DNA of 64,000 nucleotides from Nitrospirota bacterium. GTDB taxonomy: Bacteria; Nitrospirota; Nitrospiria; Nitrospirales; Nitrospiraceae. The translations under genes were made by a program, and so were the position numbers. Within the stretch, counting starts at the first letter, position 1. Each line of letters starts with the position of its first letter. The stretch covers positions 186,001 to 250,000 of the forward strand of contig JAUSMA010000015.1 in the NCBI GenBank assembly GCA_030645475.1, read 5' to 3'. The notes under the pieces were generated by a model that saw nothing but the letters and a program-made list of their open reading frames with translations, was not told where the DNA came from and did no database searches. This document shows, piece by piece, positions 55,482 to 63,181 of this stretch.

Positions 55482-56629
55482 GCACCAGAACCACGCAGGG
55501 CATTTTGCCCTACCAACAGATTAAGCAGCTGATCGCGAGCGGGGCCATCCAAGCCGACGTACCGATCGAAGACCGCCAAATTCAGCCGGCCAGCCTCGAC
55601 CTGCGGCTCGGGCGCAAGGCCTATCGGTTGATCAGCAGCTTTTTGCCGGAACTGTCCGATATTACGAGCCGGCTCAACGTCCTGGACTTCTATCAGTCCG
55701 ATCTTGTGATGTACGAGATGGACCTGACCGAGGGAGCCATCCTCGAAAAGGGCCATGTCTATTTGGTGCCGCTCCTGGAACGGGTGACGTTACCCAAGAC
55801 GATCCGGGCAAGGACCAATCCCAAAAGTACGACCGGACGGCTAGACGTCTTTACCCGCGTCGTGACGGATCTCAATACGGGATTCGATGAAATCCGAGCT
55901 GGCTATACCGGGCCCCTCTATCTGGAGATCGTCCCTCGCTCGTTCACGATCAAAGTGAAGACCGGGTACTCCCTCAATCAAATTCGCTTCGTGCGCGGCG
56001 ACGCCACTGTGCCGGACCGGTCATTGCAAACGCTCCACAAACGGGAGCCCTTGCTCTACCACAACCTCCCCACCAAGCAGGCACTGGGCACCCGCGATTT
56101 CCGTACGGACCGCGGCCTATTTCTCCGCATCGACCTAAAGGGAGACGACCGAAGCACCTCGCCGATTATCGGCTATCGGGCGAAGAAGAATAGTCACGTC
56201 ATCGATCTCTCGAAGGTCGGCCATTATGCGGCGCTCGATTTTTGGGAGCCCCTCTACCGCCACCGCCAGGACAGCCTCCTCTTGGAGCCGGAAGAATTTT
56301 ACATTCTCGCGTCGAAAGAGCGGATCCGTGTGCCGGCCGGCTACGCGGCCGAGATGGTCGCCTTCGAAGCAGCCTGTGGCGAGTTGCGGACCCACTACGC
56401 CGGGTTTTTCGATCCGGGGTTCGGGTACGGCCAAGGCGAGTTGCACGGCACCCAAGTGGTCTTGGAAGTCCGCCCCCACGACGTTCCCTTCCTGATCCAT
56501 GATGGACAAACCTTCTTCAAGGTTGTATACGACAGGATGCTCGCGCGCCCCGGTCAGCTCTATGGCTCGGCGCTTGGGTCTTCGTATCAGCGCCAGGGAC
56601 TGACCCTGAGCAAACATTTCAAGGTATAG
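55478..56629 (+). CDS. 2'-deoxycytidine 5'-triphosphate deaminase (bidomain DCD)
   Basis: This 383-residue protein starts at GTG overlapping the previous TGA. Both halves resemble dCTP deaminase: QPASLDLRLGRKAYRL, RTNPKSTTGRLDVFTRVV and GFDEIRAGYTGPLYLEIV in the first, RVPAGYAAEMVAFEAACGELRTHYAGFFDPGFGYG in the second. It is the fused-type DCD seen in several lineages, longer than E. coli Dcd (193). It would turn dCTP into dUTP for dTMP synthesis. Confidence 0.92.
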   Translation: MSTRTTQGILPYQQIKQLIASGAIQADVPIEDRQIQPASLDLRLGRKAYRLISSFLPELSDITSRLNVLDFYQSDLVMYEMDLTEGAILEKGHVYLVPLLERVTLPKTIRARTNPKSTTGRLDVFTRVVTDLNTGFDEIRAGYTGPLYLEIVPRSFTIKVKTGYSLNQIRFVRGDATVPDRSLQTLHKREPLLYHNLPTKQALGTRDFRTDRGLFLRIDLKGDDRSTSPIIGYRAKKNSHVIDLSKVGHYAALDFWEPLYRHRQDSLLLEPEEFYILASKERIRVPAGYAAEMVAFEAACGELRTHYAGFFDPGFGYGQGELHGTQVVLEVRPHDVPFLIHDGQTFFKVVYDRMLARPGQLYGSALGSSYQRQGLTLSKHFKV

Positions 56630-56799
56630 CCGGATGCTGAAACAGTCCGCCAGCGTCGTTCTCGCTTCGTTCAGACCCTCAACGTACCCCCAAGGGTACG
56701 CCTCGGGCCTTCACTCGCTGCGGCCTTGCTTGGGACAAGGTGCGTCTTGGCGCACCGGGGTTGGGCGGGTGAGAAGTCTGGCCTGTTTGAGCATCCGGC
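56630..56799 (-). repeat. Family I dispersed repeat, copy 5 (with insertion)
   Basis: The ends CCGGATGCTGAAACAG and CTGTTTGAGCATCCGG pair. GCGTTCTCGCTTCGTTCAG-like, AACGTACCCCC/GGGTACG and CTTCACTCGCTGCGGCC lie between. An extra 45 bp with a TGCGTCTTGGCGCA hairpin is inserted. Orientation is reversed relative to copies 1-4 but the same relative to its adjacent gene (dcd ends at 56629). Confidence 0.8.
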
Positions 56800-56865
56800 A
56801 AAACGCGTATCTTGCTCCCTATTCGGACGTTTCACATTTCACGAACAGTTAGGAACCAGTTGCCC

Positions 56866-57249
56866 ATGCAGCTAGAGCCAACCAACAAGCCGGTGCGCCC
56901 AGAATCAGATGACGACTCCGGGAGCGACAATCAAATGCGTGTCGCCGGGATGATCGTGGGCACCGCCCTGATTTTCATCGGCTTTCTCGACATCTTTCTC
57001 TCGATCAGCGGAGGATTCGAGATCGACGTGATTCCTCTCTTAATTTATTTCGGCGGGGTCGCCGTATGGGCCAATGCGGTCGTCGAAAACATGACCCTCC
57101 GCTACAGCCTCATCGGCGCCTCCCTCCTGCTCGCAGCCATCTTCTTCCACTATGGAGAAGTCCTCTTCTGGCACAAGCAAGTGGTGTTTTGGTCGACCGT
57201 AGTGGTCGTTATGTACTTCATGTTCAACGAACCGAAGAAGCCTGCCTAA
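56866..57249 (+). CDS. Small integral membrane protein
   Basis: From ATG 56866 (AGGA ahead of it) the protein has 127 residues; the open frame starts earlier. An acidic N-terminus (SDDDSGSDNQMR) is followed by four membrane helices (VAGMIVGTALIFIGFLDIFLS, DVIPLLIYFGGVAVWANAV, YSLIGASLLLAAIFFHYGEVLFW and VFWSTVVVVMYFMF). The family is not recognised. Two family I repeats flank the gene. Confidence 0.75.
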   Translation: MQLEPTNKPVRPESDDDSGSDNQMRVAGMIVGTALIFIGFLDIFLSISGGFEIDVIPLLIYFGGVAVWANAVVENMTLRYSLIGASLLLAAIFFHYGEVLFWHKQVVFWSTVVVVMYFMFNEPKKPA

Positions 57250-57250
57250 C

Positions 57251-57373
57251 AGGATGCTGAAACAGGTCGCCAGCAGCGTTCTCGCATCGTTCAGACCCTT
57301 CAACGTACCCCAGGGGGTACGCCTCGGCCCTTCACTCGCTGCGGCCTTGCTGGACGGCCTGTTTGAGCATCCT
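57251..57373 (-). repeat. Family I dispersed repeat, copy 6
   Basis: The ends AGGATGCTGAAACAGG and CCTGTTTGAGCATCCT pair perfectly over 16 bp. It contains GCGTTCTCGCATCGTTCAG-like and GTACCCCAGGGGGTAC at its centre. It begins 1 nt after the stop of the 56866 membrane protein. Confidence 0.9.
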
Positions 57374-57460
57374 ATCGAATTGCCATTCTGGTGTGCCATC
57401 CGTGCGAGCCATTAAAATTCTAGTGCACCACAATAATTTTCTTGCAGACTGCTAACAACC

Positions 57461-58222
57461 ATGGCGATGACGATTTCCGTCATCATCCCTACGCTCAACG
57501 AAGAACGGACGATCATGGCCACCCTGGCACAGACCGCAGCCCTCGGCTTCGATGAGCTGATCGTGGCGGATGGTGGCAGCCATGACCAGACTCCCCTACT
57601 CGTTGAGTCCTATCGGCTCAGGACTCAGCACTCAGTGCTCAGTCCCGTTCGACTGCTGCCTGCTCCACGCGGGCGGGCCCGCCAGATGAACGAAGGCGCA
57701 AAGGCCAGCCGAGGGGAAATCTTATTATTTCTCCACGCCGACACGCAGCTTCCAGACGACGCAAAGACTGTGATCGAGACGGCGATGGCCGGGCAGGATC
57801 TGGTGGGAGGACGGTTCGATGTCCGATTCGATCGCCCATCGAGGTGGGGCTCCATCATCAGCAGCATGATGAACTGGCGCTCGAGAATAAGCGGCATCGC
57901 CACCGGCGACCAGGCCCTCTTCGTCCGTCGTCCCATCTTCGAACAAATGGGAGGCTTCGCCGATGTGCCGTTGATGGAGGACATCGATTTCTCCCGCAGA
58001 CTCAAACGAAGGGGCGTGACTGCAGCCCTGACCGCAACCGTGACCACCTCCTTCCGCCGCTGGGAGCAGCAGGGGCCATTGCCGACAATCCTCTTGATGT
58101 GGGCACTGCGATTCCTCTATTGGATCGGGGTATCGCCGCATCGTCTCGCACACCTCTATGCGACGGTGCGCGAGACGGCGCGGGGCGAGGGGCACGAGGC
58201 CATGGACCAAAGGAACAGATGA
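57461..58222 (+). CDS. TIGR04283-type glycosyltransferase
   Basis: This 253-residue GT-A protein has the start ISVIIPTLNEERTI, DGGSHDQT and APRGRARQMNEGA, then LLFLHADTQLPDDA with a DxD-type site, and DQALFVRRPIFEQMGGF. This matches the TIGR04283 family, annotated in databases as arsenosugar-related but with unproven function. Between DGGSHDQT and the LLPAPRGRA segment it has about ten extra residues (RLRTQHSVLSPV) encoded by a palindromic heptamer repeat. It overlaps the next gene by ATGA. Confidence 0.88.
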   Translation: MAMTISVIIPTLNEERTIMATLAQTAALGFDELIVADGGSHDQTPLLVESYRLRTQHSVLSPVRLLPAPRGRARQMNEGAKASRGEILLFLHADTQLPDDAKTVIETAMAGQDLVGGRFDVRFDRPSRWGSIISSMMNWRSRISGIATGDQALFVRRPIFEQMGGFADVPLMEDIDFSRRLKRRGVTAALTATVTTSFRRWEQQGPLPTILLMWALRFLYWIGVSPHRLAHLYATVRETARGEGHEAMDQRNR

Positions 58223-59010
58223 AACACGAATCAGAAAATAAAAAGAGCGCTCATTCCCCCTCTCGCCCATCGCCCCTCGCCTCACACCAGGCGCGCATCG
58301 AATGCGCGCTGGTGATCTTTGCCAAAGCTCCGATCCCAGGCGAGGTCAAGACCAGGCTCTGCCCGCCACTGACCCCTGACGAGGCCGCCACCCTGCACGG
58401 CAGCTTTGTCCTCGACATGCTGGAACGATCCAAACTCGCGGTCGCCAAACTGCAGCTCCCGTTCCATCGCTACCTGGCCTGCGCGCCATCCTCCGAACTC
58501 GTGTTCTTCAAAATCATGGAAGAACGGCAGAGCGTCCACCTGCTCGATCAAGTAGGAGAGGATCTCGGCCAGCGGATGCACCGCACCTCAGTCGATCTCT
58601 TCGCGAAAGGCTACAAGCAAGTGATCATTGTGGGAACCGATGTCCCGACATTGCCGCTCTCGGTGTATCAAGAGGCCTTTACGATGCTCGGCCGCTCGGA
58701 CCTGGTCTTAGGGCCGGCTCTCGATGGAGGGTACTACTTGATCGGCATCAAACAGCCAGTAGAAAAACTCTTTACCGGAGTGCCCTGGTCCACCGATCAA
58801 GTTCTTGCCGTCACACAGCAAAAAGCCAAGGGGCTGGGCTTATCCGTCGGACTCACCACCGCCTGGCGCGACGTGGATACCATCGCAGACTTGCAATCGC
58901 TCACCACAGAATGCCAAGAAGACAATAAGAAACCCAAACAAGACCGGACCTTTTCCATGCGAACAGCCGGCACCTTGCAGCTGCTCGCGACCAGACTCAA
59001 GACTCGATAA
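58219..59010 (+). CDS. TIGR04282/DUF2064-type glycosyltransferase
   Basis: From ATG 58219 (overlapping the previous stop) the protein has 263 residues; the frame continues far upstream inside the previous gene. Residues about 30 onward show the family pattern: LVIFAKAPIPGEVKTRLCPPLTPDEAA, VIIVGTDVPTLP, and LGPALDGGYYLIGI. The first 28 residues are low-complexity (SAHSPSRPSPLASH) and probably repeat-derived. It would pair with the 57461 enzyme, as these two families are nearly always adjacent. Substrates are not certain. Confidence 0.88.
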   Translation: MKHESENKKSAHSPSRPSPLASHQARIECALVIFAKAPIPGEVKTRLCPPLTPDEAATLHGSFVLDMLERSKLAVAKLQLPFHRYLACAPSSELVFFKIMEERQSVHLLDQVGEDLGQRMHRTSVDLFAKGYKQVIIVGTDVPTLPLSVYQEAFTMLGRSDLVLGPALDGGYYLIGIKQPVEKLFTGVPWSTDQVLAVTQQKAKGLGLSVGLTTAWRDVDTIADLQSLTTECQEDNKKPKQDRTFSMRTAGTLQLLATRLKTR

Positions 59011-59046
59011 GATCAGCAATCGGTCACACCGCATAAGGGATCACTG

Positions 59047-59781
59047 ATGACAGAGAAAGTGGCGCTCATCACAGGCGGGGCCAAAGGCATTGGACGGGGG
59101 ATCGCGCTCGACCTCGCGGCACAACAATGGTCAGTTGCCATCTGCTACCGCACAAGCGACGCAGAGGCCAGAGCCACAGCCGAGGCCATCACCAGCCTTG
59201 GGGGCCGTGTGCTCTCGATTCGTTGTGACGTGTCGGACGCCCAGGCGGCCAAAGGGCTCGTGACTCACGTCGAACAGCAATGGGGACGGATCGACGCGCT
59301 GATCAACGGCGCAGGGCCCTACCATCGCGTGAACCTATTCGACGAAACCGTCGAAGGCTGGAACGAGATGTTCGACGGCAACCTCCATCCGATCTTCTAT
59401 CTGGCGCAAGCCGTCGCACCAGGCATGAAGACCAGAAAATCAGGGCACATCATCAATTTCAGCATGGCCAATGCCGACCAGATGATTTCACAGCCGGACG
59501 TCACGGCCCATTACATCGCCAAGGCTGGAGTCTTGATTCTAACCCGCACGCTGGCCAAATTGCTGGCGCCACATGGCATTACCGTCAATGCGATTTCCCC
59601 AGGCTTCATCGATTCAGGCAGTGCGCCGCCGGAAGAACTCGCAGGCATGACCAAACGAATCCCCGCCGGCTATATTGGGACGATTGATGACACCGTCGGG
59701 GCGGTACGGTACCTCCTGAGTGACGAAGCCCGCTACGTAAATGGAGCCAACATTCAAATCAGTGGAGCATGGGGGATATGA
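59047..59781 (+). CDS. Short-chain dehydrogenase/reductase with His at the catalytic Tyr position
   Basis: This 244-residue SDR has the nucleotide motif TGGAKGIGRG, NGAGPYHRV and Ser in IINFSMANAD. The active-site segment reads TAHYIAKAGV: relative to Lys159, the place four residues before (155) is His and Tyr is at 156. The usual YxxxK is therefore HYxxK. The C-terminus resembles pteridine or 3-oxoacyl reductases. It is probably still folded, but activity would need another proton donor. It ends in GAWGI rather than the common DGG motif. Confidence 0.85.
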   Translation: MTEKVALITGGAKGIGRGIALDLAAQQWSVAICYRTSDAEARATAEAITSLGGRVLSIRCDVSDAQAAKGLVTHVEQQWGRIDALINGAGPYHRVNLFDETVEGWNEMFDGNLHPIFYLAQAVAPGMKTRKSGHIINFSMANADQMISQPDVTAHYIAKAGVLILTRTLAKLLAPHGITVNAISPGFIDSGSAPPEELAGMTKRIPAGYIGTIDDTVGAVRYLLSDEARYVNGANIQISGAWGI

Positions 59782-59821
59782 CGGGTAGCCTGAGTGCCCT
59801 TCTTGCTCGCAGAACAGCGGA

Positions 59822-59919
59822 GGGGATGGAGCCTGTTGATCTTCTGTGCTAGCGCATCGCGCGGCCTCAGAAGGCAATCGTTGGACGCGCGCAGTGGAAG
59901 ATCAATCAGCCCCCATCCC
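59822..59919 (-). repeat. Family II hairpin repeat, copy D
   Basis: The outer arms GGGGATGGAG...TTGATCTTC and GAAGATCAATC...CCATCCC pair. Core CTAGCGCATCGCGCGGCC, then CGTTGGACGCGCGCAG, is the family core in reverse orientation. A half copy (CTTGCTCGCAGAAC) precedes it at 59800. It follows the SDR gene. Confidence 0.75.
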
Positions 59920-60028
59920 TTGGGAGATAACGAGCAAGCTTTGAGGGAGCATGTATACCGTCCGATGCGCGCAATCAAAGGGCACTTCAGGCCACCCTCA
60001 GTGAGGAATAAGGAGGAATGAGGAAACT

Positions 60029-60433
60029 ATGAAAACAGAACAGGAACGAACAGCACACAGTCGGTTTCTCCAGGCCCTACAACATGAACATGTGACCTGT
60101 GCCAAGCCAGGCTGCGACGGAGCGATGGACGTGACAGACCTCACGCCCCATCTCGCCAAGATCAAGACCTACGAAGCCGAATGCGAACGGTGCCATACAA
60201 AGGAACAGATTACCGGCAAAGAGCAGACAACCCCACCCTGGGACGATGCCTCGATCACGATGATGGCCGAGGTGCATCTCCTACACGATCAACCCAGTTG
60301 CCCCTTCGACGATACCCCCATCACCTTTACATCGTTACCGAATCCTCGCCGCAAAGGCCGGTACCGCCTCTCCTGCTACTACTGCGGCAGACACACCGAA
60401 ATGAACTGGCCACCGCCGGAAGCGAAGCGGTAG
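60029..60433 (+). CDS. Zinc-finger-like hypothetical protein
   Basis: This 134-residue protein has two Cys pairs in each half: CAKPGC and CERCHT in the first, CPFDD and CYYCGR in the second. They look like zinc-ribbon or treble-clef sites for metal. AGGAGG-like (TAAGGAGGAATGAGG) lies upstream of the ATG. The family is not recognised, and no DNA-binding helix is obvious. It lies between an SDR gene and a TA module. Confidence 0.7.
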   Translation: MKTEQERTAHSRFLQALQHEHVTCAKPGCDGAMDVTDLTPHLAKIKTYEAECERCHTKEQITGKEQTTPPWDDASITMMAEVHLLHDQPSCPFDDTPITFTSLPNPRRKGRYRLSCYYCGRHTEMNWPPPEAKR

Positions 60434-60588
60434 TGAAACGACCATCAAGGGGGGGATCGGCGAAGCCTTCCGTGTGGCAGCCCCTCACACTGAGTTCATG
60501 AGCCCACCCCCGTAAATTTCGGTTCATTGATTCAAGCTCCTGCCTATCGTATAGCTGGTTTCATTGCAGAAACAGAGGAGTGAAACAT

Positions 60589-60777
60589 ATGGCTACTCCG
60601 AGCATTAAGGAAGAAGCCCGCAGGCTGGTAGAGAAGCTCCCTGAGAACTCCACATGGGAGGACCTCATACACGAAATTTACGTCCGGCAGGCTGTTGAGG
60701 CGGGATTGGCTGACAGCCAGGCGGGGCGAACGACCGATGTCGATCAGGTGCGCTCCTCGTTCGGACTGCTGGCGTGA
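60589..60777 (+). CDS. Antitoxin of the RelB/ParD-like type
   Basis: ATG 60589 follows GAGGAG by 7 nt; the frame opens at GTG 60580. The 62-residue protein is acidic and helical (EEARRLVEKLPENSTWEDLIHEIYVRQAVEAGLADSQAGR), typical of small TA antitoxins. The stop overlaps the GTG of the toxin. It should both neutralise the toxin and repress the operon. Confidence 0.8.
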   Translation: MATPSIKEEARRLVEKLPENSTWEDLIHEIYVRQAVEAGLADSQAGRTTDVDQVRSSFGLLA

Positions 60778-61060
60778 GGGTCCACTGGACCGATACCGCA
60801 TAAGCCATCTGCGAAACATTCATGCCTACATCGGGCAGAGCTCACCAGAGTACGCCCTGAGAATCGTTGACCGTCTCACCAGACGTTCCCAGCAAATCGG
60901 CGCCTTCCCCCAATCTGGCTGCATCGTCCCTGAAGTGGAGCTCCCACAGATACGGGAAGTTCTAGAAGGTCCCTACCGAGTCATCTATCACATCAAGCCA
61001 GACCAAGTGGACATTATCGCTGTGATTCATGGATCGCAACAAACACCCTGGACCATATAG
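60774..61060 (+). pseudogene. ParE/RelE-type toxin, frameshifted
   Basis: GTG 60774 overlaps the antitoxin stop. The frame VRVHWTDTA meets TAA (60801-60803), and the rest of a normal toxin (HLRNIHAYIGQ..., REVLEGPYRVIYHI, VDIIAVIHG) continues in another frame to 61060. A single-base deletion explains this: adding one A in ACCGCATAAGCC restores an uninterrupted protein of about 95 residues. The 3' part looks otherwise intact, so the loss is recent or a sequencing artefact. Confidence 0.8.
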
Positions 61061-61140
61061 GCGACCGGAAAGCATTCCGAGAGTCCACCGGCCACCTATG
61101 CGCTCTGATTCAGGGCTGACGAGAGGCGGGGCGGGAGCGG

Positions 61141-61216
61141 TCAGGTGCCCTTCTTGCTCGCAGAACGCGCACGTTCAGAAAGTGCTCGTTCGATGCGCGC
61201 AATCGAGGATCGACCA
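61141..61216 (-). repeat. Family II hairpin repeat, copy E
   Basis: Core CTTGCTCGCAGAACGCGC, then GTGCTCGTTCGATGCGCGCAATCG, is the family core in reverse orientation. The inner stem GTGCGCGTTC/GAACGAGCAC type is conserved. The outer arms pair more weakly than in the other copies. It lies about 80 nt after the toxin pseudogene. Confidence 0.7.
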
Positions 61217-61344
61217 GGCTACTCTTGAAAATGAAATAAGCGGATCAGGATAGCAGGCGCAGTCACGAGCCGACTCTCAACTCCCCCGGATTCGTCAACA
61301 GCAACGCTGTGATTAAACGACTCCGACGCTGAAAGTCCACCTGA

Positions 61345-61923
61345 CTAACCATAGAGCTCGGTAAACGCTGGTTCATCTTTTCGGTCCACGAATAAAACTT
61401 CACCTATGTTCCAGAAGTGATCGGCTGCGGCACGAAGGGAAGCACTTAGCCCATCCTCAACGAACCAAAGGACGAGCTGCTGACCTTCACGCTTGACTGC
61501 CTCTACTAATGGCACATAGTCCTCGTCCCCCGCGACAAGCACTGCCACGTCGAAGTTTTTTCGGTGAGCATGCGTGAGCATTTCCGTTGCCAATGTAATA
61601 TCAACTCGCTTGGATCGGCCGGACTTTGGGCGATGAAACACGCGCGGCGCTTCGATTCCAACGGCCCGTAATTGATTCTCGATCGCGCCGAGAGCATCAC
61701 GATCCCCAGGGGCCGACGTGTAATAGTGCCGTCTGACTACTTGCGGGAAGTGATCTCGGTTGGCATAACGCGACCAGACAAAGATATCCTTGGCAAAGAC
61801 GACATGCTCTCGCTGACGCTCATCACCTCGCATCGCAAAGTAACGTTTCGCAAGATTTTCGCCATCCACGAACATCATAACTCGCGTGCTATCTCGGATT
61901 GAGGCAGGAAAGAAAGAAGGCAT
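61345..61923 (-). CDS. NYN-domain (LabA/DUF88-like) protein
   Basis: This 192-residue protein has the PIN-like NYN fold: MMFVDGENLAKRYF with the first acidic residue, VDITLATEMLTHAH and VLVAGDEDYVPLVEAVKREG with the other active-site Asp residues. It is a candidate RNA nuclease or regulator. The family is common in bacteria and rarely characterised. A start at Met 16 or 17 is also possible. It lies between repeat-rich spacers and is probably a single-gene unit. Confidence 0.88.
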   Translation of the reverse strand: MPSFFPASIRDSTRVMMFVDGENLAKRYFAMRGDERQREHVVFAKDIFVWSRYANRDHFPQVVRRHYYTSAPGDRDALGAIENQLRAVGIEAPRVFHRPKSGRSKRVDITLATEMLTHAHRKNFDVAVLVAGDEDYVPLVEAVKREGQQLVLWFVEDGLSASLRAAADHFWNIGEVLFVDRKDEPAFTELYG

Positions 61924-62151
61924 GTGTTCATCACCATTCTTTGTGAGCCGTCTAACAATGATCAGGTGGGTCCGTATAAGTTACGGACTTCTGAGCTCCC
62001 GTCCAATTAATACACCTCAGGATGTCTCATCGAGAGTTTATGGACATCTTTATACCCTACGTCTTCCTACCAGTCTAGCCACTGATCGCAACCGCCTATC
62101 GAGTGGTTGTCGCTTTATCCATTAAGACAAGCTCCTACAGAATATCTCCAA

Positions 62152-62242
62152 AGAGGCCTGGCTCGGTCCTCCCTGCGCACGTCGGACGACCACCGCTTCA
62201 CCGTGGGGGTTCCGTGAGCAGGGAGGACCAAGCCAGGCCCTT
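62152..62242 (+). repeat. Family II hairpin repeat, copy F
   Basis: The arms GAGGCCTGGCTCGGTCCTCC and GGAGGACCAAGCCAGGCC pair, with TGCGCACGTCGGACGACC and GGGTTCCGTGAGCAGGG in the core. It sits with copy G downstream of grxD. Confidence 0.85.
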
Positions 62243-62285
62243 CCCCTCTTACCTTCCCCGCTCAAGCCGCTGAATGATAAAAACA

Positions 62286-62382
62286 GGAAGGGCGTCTGTC
62301 GAACTCTCGATTGCGCGCGTCCAACGAGGGCCTTCGGAGGCCGCGCGTTGCGCGAGCAGGAGAGTTTGACAGACGCCCTTCC
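62286..62382 (+). repeat. Family II hairpin repeat, copy G
   Basis: The arms GGAAGGGCGTCTGTCGAACT and AGTTTGACAGACGCCCTTCC pair nearly perfectly. The core ATTGCGCGCGTCCAACGAGG, then GCGCGTTGCGCGAGCAGG, contains a short inner hairpin (GGGCCTTCGGAGGCC). It lies about 20 nt from the grxD stop. Confidence 0.9.
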
Positions 62383-62402
62383 CGAACTTCTTCTCGACTA
62401 TC

Positions 62403-62726
62403 TTATTTCCCGAATGCTTTTTTCAGCAGCGGCTCCATCTCGCCTTTGGCCGCCATCGGGTCCAGCACATCGGTATCGCCGTAAAACTGTCCGTCGATGA
62501 ACACCTTAGGAAGCGTCGGCCAGTTGGTCATTTTTGCGAGCGCTTCTCGCTTGCTTGGTTGAGTGAGGACGTCGATCAGTTCAAACGGATATCCGTACTT
62601 ATCGAAGAACTGTATCGTCTCTCGCGTGAACCCGCACATCGGCATCTGCTTGGTGCCCTTGCCGTAGATCAAAATCTTGTGTGCGGCGACTTCTTTGTTA
62701 ATTTCATCTTGAATGGAATCTGCCAT
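62403..62726 (-). CDS. grxD: Monothiol glutaredoxin Grx4/GrxD
   Basis: ATG 62726 follows GAGGAGG by 8 nt; a start 6 codons earlier is possible. The 107-residue protein has the CGFT active site (Cys31), the cis-Pro region WPTLPKVFIDG and GDTDVL. It would bind a 2Fe-2S cluster with glutathione and pair with BolA. bolA lies about 220 nt upstream on the same strand, with a family I repeat between. Confidence 0.95.
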   Translation of the reverse strand: MADSIQDEINKEVAAHKILIYGKGTKQMPMCGFTRETIQFFDKYGYPFELIDVLTQPSKREALAKMTNWPTLPKVFIDGQFYGDTDVLDPMAAKGEMEPLLKKAFGK

Positions 62727-62817
62727 GGCTCGGCCTCCTCGCAAGTTGCGGATAAACTATGTTGGCACACGAAAGTTCAACTGTCCGTACATCTGGCACA
62801 ACGGAAGCACACTACGC

Positions 62818-62940
62818 AGGATGCTCAAACAGTCTGTCCAGCAAGGCCGCAGGCAAGTCGAAACCGGAGGCGTACCCCAGAGGGTACGTTGAGGATTTCG
62901 AGGAGCCGAGAACGACGCTGGCGGACGGTTTCAGCATCCT
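62818..62940 (+). repeat. Family I dispersed repeat, copy 7
   Basis: The ends AGGATGCTCAAACAG and CGGTTTCAGCATCCT pair. It contains CAGCAAGGCCGCAGG, GCGTACCC/GGGTACG and GAGCCGAGAACG. It lies 1 nt 3' of the bolA stop codon and 5' of grxD. Confidence 0.9.
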
Positions 62941-62941
62941 G

Positions 62942-63181
62942 CTAGGCTTCGTCTGTGGTTTTGGCTGTGAGTTCGAGCGCATGAATCCGCCCGTCCTTCA
63001 TCGGAACATCTAATGCTTGATAGATCATGCGATGCCGGTCCAACAGGTTCTTTCCCGCGAACGCTGCCGAAATCACCACCACTTTGAGATGATCCATCGT
63101 ACCGGTCCGGTCCAAGACCGTCACCGCAGCATCCGGCATCGTCTTTCGCACATAATCGGTCAACACGTCTGGCGTGATCAT
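62942..63181 (-). CDS. BolA-family protein
   Basis: This 79-residue protein shows the BolA fold: MPDAAVTVLDRTGTMDHLKVVVISAAFAGKNLLDRHRMIYQAL, with the DHLKV segment and RHRxxY motif, and HALELTAKT at the C-terminus. It is the size of IbaG/YrbA-type proteins. With Grx4 it forms an iron-sulfur complex in other organisms. The two genes have the same orientation here, about 215 nt apart. Confidence 0.93.
   Translation of the reverse strand: MITPDVLTDYVRKTMPDAAVTVLDRTGTMDHLKVVVISAAFAGKNLLDRHRMIYQALDVPMKDGRIHALELTAKTTDEA

Larger units (their letters stand above)
61924..62402. other. Repeat-rich spacer 3' of grxD
   Basis: The spacer contains no supported gene. Its right half holds two tandem family II hairpins (62152-62242 and 62286-62382). 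The left half, which carries the promoter side of the NYN gene, shows nothing I recognise. Confidence 0.5.
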
